Source: DASYTH01 sp035762905 (GTDB lineage: Bacteria; Actinomycetota; Actinomycetes; Mycobacteriales; Pseudonocardiaceae). From it: a stretch of 64,000 nucleotides of DNA. The notes under the pieces are model-generated. The model searched no databases. It worked only from the letters and a program-made list of their open reading frames with translations, and was not told the DNA's origin. The stretch is taken from positions 80,571 through 144,570 of the forward strand of contig NZ_DASUCC010000144.1 of assembly GCF_035762905.1 (NCBI RefSeq), written 5' to 3'. Below are positions 10,698-18,741 of the stretch, piece by piece. Positions within the stretch are counted from its first letter, which is position 1. Each line of letters opens with the position of its first letter. A program made the translations under genes and the position numbers.

Positions 10698-12095
10698 ATG
10701 TCTTCACACCGCGAGGCACCCGAGATCTCCAAGGACCCGGTCGCCGACTCCACCGACGTCTACGCCTTCGTCAGCCCGGACAAGCCCGACACCGTCACCC
10801 TGATCGCCAACTACATCCCGTTGCAGCCGCCGGCCGGTGGCCCGAACTTCTACGAGTTCGGCGACGACGTGCTCTACGAGATCCACATCGACAACAACGG
10901 CGACGGCAAGCCGGAGATCAGCTACCAGTTCAAGTTCACCATCGAGCTGCGCAACGAGAACACCTTCCTGTACAACACCGGGCCGATCCAGTCGCTGGAC
11001 TCGCCCAACTGGAACCGCCGGCAGTTCTACACGCTGACCCGCAAGGTCTGGGGCGGCAAGGACGACAAGCCGATCCGCCGGATTCCCTGCCCGCCGTGCA
11101 ACATCGGCCCGCTGTCCACGCCGGATTACGCGAAGCTGGCCGCGCAGGCGGTGCGGGACATCGGCGGTGGCCGCAAGGTCTTCGCCGGGCAGCGTGCCGA
11201 GGGCTTCTACGTGGACCTCGGCGCGATCTTCGACCTGCTCGACCCGCGGCCGTTCGCCGACCTGCACAACAAGTTCGGCCTCGGCAAGTTCCCCAAGTCC
11301 GGTCCCGGCGTGAACGCCACCCGCAACCTCAACGTGCACACGATCGCGCTGCAGGTTCCGATCAAGGACCTCACCCGGGACGGCTACAACGGCAAGGACG
11401 TCAACGACCCGCGCGCCACGATCGGCGTGTGGACGACGGCCAGCCGCCAGCGGGTCCGGATGCTGGACAGCGACCGGAACAACACCTGGAGCACCGGCCC
11501 GTTCCGGCAGGTCTCCCGGCTGGCCATGCCGCTGTTCAACGAGGTCATCGTGCCGATGGGCAAGAAGGACTTCTGGAACACCCAGGCCCCGGCCGGCGAC
11601 AGCCAGTTCGCCAAGTTCGTGGCCAAGCCCGAGGTGGCGAACCTGCTGCCCGGCCTGTTCCCCGGTGTCTTCCCGAACCTGGACCAGCTGAACAAGTCCG
11701 GCAAGTCCCGGGACGACCTGGTGGCCATTCTCCTGACCGGCATCCCGGCCGGCCTGATCCCCGGCTTCCAGAACTTCACCGGGAAGACCCAGGCCGACCT
11801 GATGCGGCTCAACACGGCCATTCCGCCCAACCCCAAGCCGAACGACCTCGGCCTGCTCGGCGGCGACCTGGCCGGCTTCCCGAACGGTCGCCGGGTCACC
11901 GACGACGTGGTCGCGATCGAGCTGCGGGCCATCGCCGGTGCGACGTATGCGCTGGTGGACAAGACCTTCACCCCGGACGGCGCGGCCGGCCAGGTGGACG
12001 ACGGGGTCGGCTCGAAGGACGTTGACCGGCCGTTCCTCAACCAGTTCCCCTACCTCGGGGTGGCGCACAGCGGGTTCGAGAACCCGTCGAAGTAG
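10698..12095 (+). CDS. DUF4331-family protein
   Basis: This is a 465-residue protein opening MSSHREAPEISKDPVADSTDVYAF, the hallmark start of DUF4331 (shortened to SHREAP and DPVADSTDVYAF). IDNNGDGKPEISYQF resembles a calcium-binding or beta-propeller-like strand. No signal peptide is visible, although several family members are exported. The biochemical role is unknown. It starts 18 bases after a GTGAGG ribosome-site-like stretch and is followed 13 bases later by a histidine-rich protein, which suggests one operon. Confidence 0.85.
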   Translation: MSSHREAPEISKDPVADSTDVYAFVSPDKPDTVTLIANYIPLQPPAGGPNFYEFGDDVLYEIHIDNNGDGKPEISYQFKFTIELRNENTFLYNTGPIQSLDSPNWNRRQFYTLTRKVWGGKDDKPIRRIPCPPCNIGPLSTPDYAKLAAQAVRDIGGGRKVFAGQRAEGFYVDLGAIFDLLDPRPFADLHNKFGLGKFPKSGPGVNATRNLNVHTIALQVPIKDLTRDGYNGKDVNDPRATIGVWTTASRQRVRMLDSDRNNTWSTGPFRQVSRLAMPLFNEVIVPMGKKDFWNTQAPAGDSQFAKFVAKPEVANLLPGLFPGVFPNLDQLNKSGKSRDDLVAILLTGIPAGLIPGFQNFTGKTQADLMRLNTAIPPNPKPNDLGLLGGDLAGFPNGRRVTDDVVAIELRAIAGATYALVDKTFTPDGAAGQVDDGVGSKDVDRPFLNQFPYLGVAHSGFENPSK

Positions 12096-12108
12096 GAAGG
12101 TGAGCTCC

Positions 12109-12450
12109 ATGCCGCACGGTCACGACCACGGCCACCACCACCACCACGCACCGGGCCATGTCACCCACGGGTCGGGCAGCATCCTGCTCGACATCGGCGG
12201 CGACATGGGAGCCCTGATCATCCACGCGAGACCCGAGCAGAACGAGCTCGAGATCGAGATCAGTCCCGGAACCGGAGGCGCGCGCACGCACAACCAGGTG
12301 CACGCCAGGCAGAACTGGTCGGGCACCAGCTACAGCGCGGTGTTCCCCAGCGTTGCGGCCGGCGAGTACGTCATCTGGCGGGACGCCGGCACGCCGGAGA
12401 CCAGCGTGACCATCCGCGGTGGCGAGATCACCGAGCACCACTGGAGCTGA
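12109..12450 (+). CDS. histidine-rich small protein
   Basis: This is a 113-residue protein. The N terminus is a metal-binding-type histidine cluster (PHGHDHGHHHHHAPGH), followed by a beta-rich domain (SILLDIGGDMGALIIHA, AAGEYVIWRD, SVTIRGGEITEHHW) resembling a small all-beta fold. I do not recognise the family. The polyhistidine stretch suggests binding of nickel, zinc or copper. The ATG follows AGGAAGGTGAG, 13 bases after the DUF4331 stop, so it is the last gene of that operon. No signal peptide is seen. Confidence 0.75.
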   Translation: MPHGHDHGHHHHHAPGHVTHGSGSILLDIGGDMGALIIHARPEQNELEIEISPGTGGARTHNQVHARQNWSGTSYSAVFPSVAAGEYVIWRDAGTPETSVTIRGGEITEHHWS

Positions 12451-12458
12451 CCGGCTAC

Positions 12459-12491
12459 GGAGCCGGCGTCCCCCCGAGGGACGCCGGCTCC
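12459..12491. terminator. strong bidirectional hairpin
   Basis: Perfect 14 bp arms (12459-12472 and 12478-12491) with loop CCCGA sit between the convergent ends of the histidine-rich gene (12450, plus) and the cyclase-like gene (12535, minus). The hairpin is GC-rich and probably terminates both transcripts. Confidence 0.75.
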
Positions 12492-12534
12492 GCTTCGTCG
12501 CCGGCCCTCGGCCGGCGATCCCCCTCGGCGGTGG

Positions 12535-13215
12535 TCAGGACGGCGCGGCCGCGTGCACGTAGCCGACGTGGTGCCGGCCGGCGATCCGCACCCGCGCCAG
12601 CGGAGTGAACGTGCTGTGCTCGAGCCCGTGGTAGCCGTGCCGGATCACCGAGTCGTAGAGGTGGTCGGACACGACGAGCATCAGCGGCCCCGGGGTGCAC
12701 CGGAACAGCTGCTTCACCTCCGGGGCGTCCAGCAGCCGGAAGGTGAGGTCGATGGCCTCGCCGAAGCAGCCGCGGGAGTCGTAGCTGACCTCCCCGGCGT
12801 GGATCGCGACGCGCAGCCGGAGCTGGTCCGGGTGCGCGGCGTCGTACTCGGTGAGCAGCTCGGTCAGGATCGCCACGAATCCGCTCAGCAGCAGCGACTT
12901 CGGCGCCTCGTCGACCGGGTGGACCAGCACGTAGGCACCGTCGCCGGTGTCCACCGGCCGGTCCCGGTGCGACTCGGCGACCCCGCACCCGGTCAGCGCC
13001 GACTCCAGCACGTCGTACATCACCGTGCGCAGCCGCGCCTTCTTCACGTCGGTGCGCAGCGTCGAGCCCTCGATGTCGACCGCGACGATCGCCCGGTGCA
13101 CCGGGGACGGGTGCGCGGCGACCCGCGGCAGGGACGGCGTCCGGAGCCGCCGGGCGCGCAGCGGGGCGACCACTCGATTCAGGTCGGCGGGGGATTCGGC
13201 TGGGTGCAGGCTCAT
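12535..13215 (-). CDS. class III nucleotide cyclase-like protein, probably degenerate
   Basis: This is a 226-residue soluble protein. IVAVDIEGST and VDTGDGAYVLV match the two metal-binding segments of class III cyclases, and LRVAIHAGEV fits the dimer core. However, the usual N-x-x-x-R stretch reads EAIDLTFRLL, with Asp where the transition-state Asn is expected, so catalysis is doubtful. It may be a nucleotide-binding or regulatory cousin. I start at ATG 13215 because AGGAGA lies six bases upstream; an in-frame GTG at 13233 is less well placed. It follows the TAXI operon after a hairpin. Confidence 0.65.
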   Translation of the reverse strand: MSLHPAESPADLNRVVAPLRARRLRTPSLPRVAAHPSPVHRAIVAVDIEGSTLRTDVKKARLRTVMYDVLESALTGCGVAESHRDRPVDTGDGAYVLVHPVDEAPKSLLLSGFVAILTELLTEYDAAHPDQLRLRVAIHAGEVSYDSRGCFGEAIDLTFRLLDAPEVKQLFRCTPGPLMLVVSDHLYDSVIRHGYHGLEHSTFTPLARVRIAGRHHVGYVHAAAPS

Positions 13216-13237
13216 CCGGCATCTCCTCATCACTGGG

Positions 13238-13264
13238 ACCCATCCGACCCCCAGACGGATGGGT
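13238..13264. terminator. hairpin after the TAXI operon
   Basis: Arms ACCCATCCG (13238-13246) and CGGATGGGT (13256-13264) flank a nine base loop. It separates the stop of the TAXI binding-protein gene (13273) from the next minus-strand start (13215). The T-run (CGGTTTT) lies on the plus-strand side, so efficiency on the minus strand is uncertain. Confidence 0.5.
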
Positions 13265-13272
13265 CGGTTTTG

Positions 13273-14226
13273 CTACCCGTGCAGGTCGCGGTAGGCGGCG
13301 GCGGCCCCGGCGTGCAGGGGGACGTCGAGGGTGCCGATCAACGTGTGCGGGTCCAGGAACTGGGTGCCCACCACCGTCGGCGGGACAAGTCGGTTGGCCC
13401 GCAGCACCAGGGTCCGGGTCACGGCGGCGGCGACGTCGGCGGGCAGCGTTTTCGCGCACACCAGCAGGTTGGCCACGCCGATGGTGGGAGTCTCGGACTG
13501 CTTGTAGGTCCCGGCCGGCAGCCGCACCGGCTGGTAGGTGTTGACATGTCCGCTACGCAGCTTGGGCAGCAGGTGGTCGAGCGGCAGCACCCGAATTCCG
13601 ACCTGCTCGTGCACCTTGACCAGTGCCGGCGTCGGCACCCCGCCGCACCACACCAGCGCGTCGATCTCCCGCTTGGCCAGCGAGGTCACGGCCGAGTCCA
13701 GCGACTCGAACCGTCCGAACACCTCCACTCCGGCGGCGGCCATCATCCGCTGGCTGATCATCGCGGTGCCCGACCCCGACGTGCCGAGCGACACCGACCG
13801 GCCGGCCAGTTCGGACAGCTTGGTCAGCGGGCTGTCGGCGCGCACGACGAGCTGCAGGTAGTCCTCGTACACCCGGCCGATACCGCGGATCGCCACCGGC
13901 CCCGTGAACGGGGCCTCGCCGTTGATCGCGGCCCGGGCGACATCGGCCTGCACCACGCCGAGATCGGCCTCCCGGTCGCGGACCGACAGGACGTTGTGGA
14001 TGCTGCCGTTGGTTTCCTTGACGGCGCAGCGCAGGTCCGGCTCCAGCGCGGTGACCTGCGCGGCGAGCAGGTTGGCGAACTCCACGTAGAGCCCGCCGCG
14101 CTGGCCGCTGGCGATCGTGAGCGTTCGGTCCGGGCCGGCGTAGCGCGCCGAGGAGCAGCCGTTGAGCAGGGCCGTGCCCAGCGCCGCTGCGCCGGCGGTC
14201 AGGACGGTGCGGCGGGACGCGGTCAT
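13273..14226 (-). CDS. TAXI-type (TRAP-associated) solute-binding lipoprotein
   Basis: This is a 317-residue protein with an RR-containing signal and lipobox LLNGC near residue 22. The mature part shows TLTIASGQRGGLYVEFA, DLGVVQADVARAAI and SLGTSGSGTAMI, typical of TAXI periplasmic binding proteins. Those normally feed a fused TRAP 4TM/12TM permease, but no permease gene is adjacent. The ATG at 14226 overlaps the histidine kinase stop by four bases, so it is translated together with the two-component system. Its job here may be ligand capture for the sensor rather than uptake. Confidence 0.85.
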   Translation of the reverse strand: MTASRRTVLTAGAAALGTALLNGCSSARYAGPDRTLTIASGQRGGLYVEFANLLAAQVTALEPDLRCAVKETNGSIHNVLSVRDREADLGVVQADVARAAINGEAPFTGPVAIRGIGRVYEDYLQLVVRADSPLTKLSELAGRSVSLGTSGSGTAMISQRMMAAAGVEVFGRFESLDSAVTSLAKREIDALVWCGGVPTPALVKVHEQVGIRVLPLDHLLPKLRSGHVNTYQPVRLPAGTYKQSETPTIGVANLLVCAKTLPADVAAAVTRTLVLRANRLVPPTVVGTQFLDPHTLIGTLDVPLHAGAAAAYRDLHG

Positions 14227-15623
14227 GTCTGCTCCTCCCTTGCCAGCGGCAGGGTGACCTCGACGACGAGGCCGCGTGGGTTGTTCGCCCGGATCCGCAG
14301 GGTCCCGCCCCTGGCGGTGACCAGCCGTTCGGCGATGGCCAGGCCGAGTCCGGAGCCGGTCTCGGCGCCGTGTCGCCGGGAGCGCCAGAACCGGGTGGTG
14401 GCGTAGTCCCGCTCCTGGTCGGACAGGCCCGGCCCGTCGTCGGTGATCGCCAGCCGGCCGCGGCCCGGCTCCTCGGTGCAGTCCATCCGCACCCGGGTGT
14501 CCGCCCCGGCGTACTTGATCGCGTTGTCCAGCGTGGCGTCCAGCACCTGTTTGAGCTCGGTCTCCGGGCAGGCCAGCCGGACCGGCGGCGCTGACTCGGC
14601 CACGTCCAGCGTGACCCCGGCCAGTTCGGCGGTGGGCAGCCACGCCTCGCGCCGCTCGACCAGCAACTCGGTGGCATCGCAGCTCTCGTCGTCACCGGTT
14701 CCGGCGACCAGTTCCAGCGCGTTGCGGTCGGCGTTGGCCATCCCGAGCAGGCTCTTGGACAGCGACTCCAGCTCACCCAGCTCGGCGACGATCCGGTCGT
14801 AGGCCTCCCGGCCCTCCGGCGGGATGTGGCCGGCCAGCGAGTCCACCGGCAGCCGCAGCCGGGCGATCGGGCTGCGTAACTCGTGCGAGGCGTCGGCCAC
14901 CAGCCGGCGCTGTTGCTCGGCCGACTCGGCGACCGCCCGGGACATCCGGTTGAACAGCCCGGCGAGCACCCGAAGCTCCGGCGGGCCGGACCGCTCGCCG
15001 ATGTCCTCGGTCCGGCGGCCTTCGGTGACCGCGTGCACCCCGCGCTCCAGCTCGGCCAGCGGCCGCAGCACCCAACGCGCCAGCAGCTGCACCAGCGCCA
15101 CGCAGGCCATTGCCGCGGCCAGCGCGGTGCTCAGGATCAGGGCCCACTGGCCGGCGATGTCGGCGGCCGCGTTGCCGGCCGTTGAGCGCAGCACCACCGC
15201 GCCCATCACCCGGGTGTCGGTGCCGATCGGAGCGGCGAAGAGCACCTCGTCGCGGGACCATGGCCGCAGCGGACCCAACGCGACGACCGGCTGGTTCTTC
15301 AGCGCTCCGTCCACCGCGTCGGACACTCCGGCATCGGCCAGCGTCAGGCCGGCCTGGACCTGCACGTCCCGGTAGGCGTCCACCACGATCACGTCGTCGC
15401 CGTAGAGCTCGTGGTGGCTGTGCGCCTCGTAGGCCAGCTCGGTGGCGTCCTTGTCCAGCAGCGCGGTCTGGGCGATGGCCGTGAACCGGTCGAGGTCGCC
15501 GGTGCGGCTGATCACGAACCGCTGGGTGCGTTCCGCCGCCGTGGTCATCAGCAGCGGCCAGGCGAACGCGGTGACCGCGATGGCCGAGAAGGTGAGTAGC
15601 ACCAGCAGCAGTCGTCGGCGCAT
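14223..15623 (-). CDS. sensor histidine kinase (HAMP-HisKA-HATPase)
   Basis: This is a 466-residue protein. It has an N-terminal transmembrane helix (LLLVLLTFSAIAVTAFA), an external domain of about 130 residues and a second helix (ALILSTALAAAMACVALVQLL). HAMP follows, then the phosphoacceptor histidine in ASHELRSP near residue 247, the N box and the ATPase motifs DDGPGLS and GSGLGLAIAERL. The response regulator gene ends one base upstream and the TAXI gene overlaps downstream. This gives a three-gene signalling operon whose external ligand could be delivered by the TAXI protein. Confidence 0.92.
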   Translation of the reverse strand: MRRRLLLVLLTFSAIAVTAFAWPLLMTTAAERTQRFVISRTGDLDRFTAIAQTALLDKDATELAYEAHSHHELYGDDVIVVDAYRDVQVQAGLTLADAGVSDAVDGALKNQPVVALGPLRPWSRDEVLFAAPIGTDTRVMGAVVLRSTAGNAAADIAGQWALILSTALAAAMACVALVQLLARWVLRPLAELERGVHAVTEGRRTEDIGERSGPPELRVLAGLFNRMSRAVAESAEQQRRLVADASHELRSPIARLRLPVDSLAGHIPPEGREAYDRIVAELGELESLSKSLLGMANADRNALELVAGTGDDESCDATELLVERREAWLPTAELAGVTLDVAESAPPVRLACPETELKQVLDATLDNAIKYAGADTRVRMDCTEEPGRGRLAITDDGPGLSDQERDYATTRFWRSRRHGAETGSGLGLAIAERLVTARGGTLRIRANNPRGLVVEVTLPLAREEQT

Positions 15624-15624
15624 G

Positions 15625-16284
15625 TCAGCCCTCCAGCCGGTAGCCGAAGCCGTGCAGGGTCACGATCAGGCCGGGCCGGTTGAGCTTTCGGCGCAGGCCG
15701 GTCAGATGCACGCTCAATGCGTGGGCGCGGGTGGCGGAGGCGTCGCCCCAGACCTCGTCCATCAGCTGCTGGCGGCTGACCGCGGTGCCGCGCCGTTCGG
15801 CCAGCGCGGCGAGCACGTTGAACTCGATGCCGGTCAGGGCGATCTCGGTGCCGGCCACCAGAACCCGGTGCGCGGCCAGGTCGATCTCGACGTCGAGCGC
15901 GGTCACGACCCGCGGCGGTGGCTCGAGTCGGATCCGGCTGCGTCGGGCCACCGCGTCGATCCGGGCGAACAGCACGGCCTCGCCGAACGGCTTGACCAGG
16001 TAGTCGTCGGCGCCGACGTGCAGGGCCCGGACGACGGTGCGCTCGTCGCCGATCGCGGTCAGCACCACGATCGGCACGCTGGTCACCCGGCGCAGCTCGC
16101 GCAGCACGTCCAGGCCGTGGCAGTCGGGCAGCAGCAGGTCCAACAGCACCAGGTCGGCGCCGTGGTGCCGGGACACGGCGTCGCCGCCGCGGGCGACGTG
16201 CGTGGGTTGATGGCCGAACCGGGCCAGCGCCTTGCTGACCGACGCGGCGAAGTTCTCGTCGTCCTCCACCAGCAACACCCGCAT
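15625..16284 (-). CDS. OmpR-family response regulator
   Basis: This is a 219-residue regulator. The receiver domain starts MRVLLVEDDENF, with phosphoacceptor Asp in LVLLDLLLPD, the conserved Thr/Ala region VVLTA, and Lys in YLVKPFGE. A winged-helix output domain follows (IALTGIEFNVLAALAER, then VHLTGLRRKL, HGFGYRLEG). It is the first gene of the operon with the histidine kinase and the TAXI lipoprotein. The start is ATG 16284; an in-frame ATG at 16311 would add nine residues. Neither has a strong ribosome site, so the choice is tentative. Confidence 0.9.
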   Translation of the reverse strand: MRVLLVEDDENFAASVSKALARFGHQPTHVARGGDAVSRHHGADLVLLDLLLPDCHGLDVLRELRRVTSVPIVVLTAIGDERTVVRALHVGADDYLVKPFGEAVLFARIDAVARRSRIRLEPPPRVVTALDVEIDLAAHRVLVAGTEIALTGIEFNVLAALAERRGTAVSRQQLMDEVWGDASATRAHALSVHLTGLRRKLNRPGLIVTLHGFGYRLEG

Positions 16285-16387
16285 CGCCCGGCTTCGCTGA
16301 CTCTCGGCCATGCCACACAGTGCGCAGCGCCGGCCGGTCCGCGCAAGGGTGCTACCGAACTCCTGACTTCCCCTTAGGAAAGGACAA

Positions 16388-17329
16388 TCAGCCGGTGTCA
16401 CCTGCTCGGTGCAGCCGGTTTGCCCACCAGGCGGCCCGGTCCGGCGCGGCGGCGAACCGGTCGAGCAGCTCCGGGTCGGGGGCGGGCGGGGTGCGGGGGA
16501 CCGGCAGCCAACCCGCCACCGGGCGCACCGGGTGGGCCACCACGTCGCCGGCGAGCAGGGACAGCGTGCCGAGGCCGCAGGCGAACTCCAGCTCGGGCAG
16601 GGCACCGGCCAGCGCCAGCTCGGCAGCCAGGCCGACGCTGGTCTCCAGGGCCGAGGAGACCACGCAGGGCAGGCCGGCGGCCTCGGCCACCCGCAGCGCG
16701 CGCCGGACGCCGCCGAGCGGGGCGCACTTGAGCACGGCGATGTCCGCGGCGCCGGCCAGCGCTACCCGCAGCGGGTCGTCCGCGCGTCGGATCGACTCGT
16801 CGGCGGCGATCCGCACGCTCACCTTCCGGCGCACCGCCGCCAGCTCCTCGACGGCGGCGCACGGCTGCTCGACGTACTCCAGCCCGCCGGCCGCCCGGTC
16901 GAGCAAGGGGATCACGGCGACGGCGGCGTCGGGGTCCCAGCGGCCGTTGGCGTCGATCCGCACCGCGCCGGCCGGCCCGAGTGCGTCCCGGACGGCCTCC
17001 AGCCGGGCGAGGTCCTCGGCCAGCGAGTCCGGGTGGTCGGCCACCTTCACCTTGGCGGTGCCGCAGCCGGAGCCGGCGGCAATCGCGTGCGCGCGGTCCG
17101 GGCCGACGGCCGGAACGGTGCAGTTGACCGGAACCCGGTCCCGGACCGGCGCCGGCCAGCCGTGCGTGCTGGCCTCGACCGCGCAGTCCAGCCAGGCCCC
17201 GGCGGCCCGGTCGTCGTAGTCGTCGAACGGGCAGAACTCGCCCCACCCGGCCGGCCCCTCGACCAGCACGCCCTCCCGCACCGTGAGGTCCCGGAACCGG
17301 GTGGTCATCGGGATGGCATAGGTCCGCAC
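16388..17329 (-). CDS. menC: o-succinylbenzoate synthase
   Basis: MenC, an enolase-superfamily enzyme, dehydrates SHCHC to o-succinylbenzoate in menaquinone synthesis. The lysine motif is AKVKVADHP, the metal ligands lie in RIDANGRW, VEQP and IAADES, and the second lysine is in AVLKCAPLGG. The length of 313 residues is normal for the actinobacterial form. No other men genes are in the window. Its start overlaps the 3' end of the upstream TrmB/LuxR-like regulator by 25 bases, which links their translation. Confidence 0.9.
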   Translation of the reverse strand: MRTYAIPMTTRFRDLTVREGVLVEGPAGWGEFCPFDDYDDRAAGAWLDCAVEASTHGWPAPVRDRVPVNCTVPAVGPDRAHAIAAGSGCGTAKVKVADHPDSLAEDLARLEAVRDALGPAGAVRIDANGRWDPDAAVAVIPLLDRAAGGLEYVEQPCAAVEELAAVRRKVSVRIAADESIRRADDPLRVALAGAADIAVLKCAPLGGVRRALRVAEAAGLPCVVSSALETSVGLAAELALAGALPELEFACGLGTLSLLAGDVVAHPVRPVAGWLPVPRTPPAPDPELLDRFAAAPDRAAWWANRLHRAGDTG

Positions 17330-18324
17330 CCGGCCACCTTCTCATCCCCGGTGTCGAGGGCGGGCCGGCCGCGCACGGCGGCGCGCAGGCCGGCCTGGAA
17401 CCGGGTGCGGGCGCCGAGGCCGTCCATCAGGTGCCGGACCCGGCGTTCCACGGTGCGCAGCGCCACGCCGAGCCGGCGGGCGATCGCCTGGTCGGTCAGC
17501 CCGGCCGCGAGCAGCGCAAGCAACTGTTGGTCCCGGTTGCTCAGCGGATCCCCGGCCGGCGGCCACCGGCGCTGCGGCCACAGTGGCGTGGCCTGTTCCC
17601 AGAGCGTCTCGAACAGCGTGACCAGCCCGTCGAGCAGGGCCGACGCCCGGATCAGGACGGCGGTCTCGGTGTGCCCGGCGTCGTGCGGCGCGAGGCCGAG
17701 TCGCCGGTCGGCGATGACCAGCTTCATCGGCACCCCGGTCAGCACCCGGGCCTGCTCGCCGCTGGCCGCGAGCTGGCGCAGCTGCTCGATCCGCCCGGCC
17801 GGGCCGAGCGCGTCGTGGTCGTAGATCGTCCGGTACCGCACGCCGCCGTCCAGCAGCCGGCGCTGCAGCTCGTACTGGTCGCCGTCCGGGTCGACCACGT
17901 ACGGCGGCTTGTCCAGGATCAGCAACTCCCCCCGGGTCACCTGCTGGATCTGCCGGAACCGCTGGCCGACCGCGGCGCGACCGAGCACCACCTCGACCGG
18001 GGACTCGGCGCCGGTGCGGCCGGGTTGGCCGACCCGGTTGCAGAACGCCGTGCCGGCCAGCCGGGCCTGCTCGATCTCCTGCTGCCGGCGCAGGGTGAGC
18101 AGCTCGACCGCGAGATCCGGAGGGGCGGCGGCGAACCGGGCCGGCCGGTGTCCGGTTGTGCTGAGCAATCCCTTGTCGGCCAAGGACTTCAGCAGGGTTC
18201 GCAGCCGGGGCCGGCCGAGCGGGGTGAGCTCGGTCAGTTCGGCGAGGGTGCGGTCGGAATGGCGCAGCAGCACCTCGTAGAGCCGCTGTTCGGCCGGGGT
18301 CACCCCGAGGCCGTACAGTTCCAT
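17305..18324 (-). CDS. TrmB-like/LuxR-type HTH transcriptional regulator
   Basis: This is a 339-residue protein. An N-terminal winged helix (TPAEQRLYEVLLRHSDRTL, LGRPRLRTLLKSL) resembles TrmB or MarR folds. A middle effector-like domain (GELLILDKPPYV) follows, and a LuxR helix-turn-helix (LSNRDQQLLALLAAGLTDQAIARRL, shortened) sits at residues ~265-320. Regulators of this two-HTH layout are common in actinobacteria and rarely characterised. The 3' end overlaps menC. A DasR-like operator lies about 60 bases upstream of the start, so amino-sugar signals may control it. The target genes are unknown. Confidence 0.8.
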   Translation of the reverse strand: MELYGLGVTPAEQRLYEVLLRHSDRTLAELTELTPLGRPRLRTLLKSLADKGLLSTTGHRPARFAAAPPDLAVELLTLRRQQEIEQARLAGTAFCNRVGQPGRTGAESPVEVVLGRAAVGQRFRQIQQVTRGELLILDKPPYVVDPDGDQYELQRRLLDGGVRYRTIYDHDALGPAGRIEQLRQLAASGEQARVLTGVPMKLVIADRRLGLAPHDAGHTETAVLIRASALLDGLVTLFETLWEQATPLWPQRRWPPAGDPLSNRDQQLLALLAAGLTDQAIARRLGVALRTVERRVRHLMDGLGARTRFQAGLRAAVRGRPALDTGDEKVAGCGPMPSR

Positions 18325-18384
18325 CGCCGCCTCCTCGGGGAGCGCGGTTTCCCTTTTCCGGTCAGCTCATCGTGCCATGGTTCG

Positions 18385-18402
18385 TCAAGGTCTAGACCAG
18401 TT
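18385..18402. promoter_or_regulatory. DasR-like operator (dre) upstream of the TrmB/LuxR regulator
   Basis: AAGGTCTAGACCAGTT contains the palindrome GGTCTAGACC, matching the streptomycete DasR consensus ACTGGTCTAGACCA. It lies 60 bases upstream of the minus-strand regulator and about 270 bases from the chitinase operators, so it more likely serves the regulator gene. Confidence 0.6.
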
Positions 18403-18650
18403 AGGGCCGGGATTGTCGCCGAATGCGCGGCGGCCGGCCCGATTGCGCGTTTTCGGCCGGTGCGGAGCGCCCGGCGCCGGATAATCGGGAATGTGTACGG
18501 AATGGCTCGCCGGCCACCGTCGATCTTGGCGTCGCACGGCAATTGGCCGGCCGGAATTCCGTCCCGGCCGGGCGGGGTCGCGGCGGCGCCGTACCGAGGG
18601 CGCCGTGCCGGCCACGCTGAATCGTGCCGTACTCAGCCGATGACGCTCCG

Positions 18651-18690
18651 AATGGTCTAGACATTGACACACCAGATGGTCTAGACCACA
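18651..18690 (+). promoter_or_regulatory. chitinase promoter with two DasR-like operators
   Basis: Operator one reads AATGGTCTAGACATT (18651-18665) and operator two ATGGTCTAGACCACA (18676-18690). A TTGACA -35 lies at 18664-18669 and a weak CACACT at 18687-18692 fits a -10 with 17 base spacing. Both operators overlap promoter elements, the usual layout for DasR repression of chitin genes relieved by glucosamine-6-phosphate. The rest of 18403-18650 shows no gene or clear element. Confidence 0.75.
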
Positions 18691-18741
18691 CTGGCGGTAT
18701 CCCGCAACCCTGCCTGCCCTGTTCTTGCGAGGAGACGCGCC

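Noticed and set aside
12109..12450. The polyhistidine N terminus as a cloning tag artefact.
   Set aside because: It is interrupted by Gly, Asp and Pro, is natively placed in an operon, and the flanking sequence is genomic.
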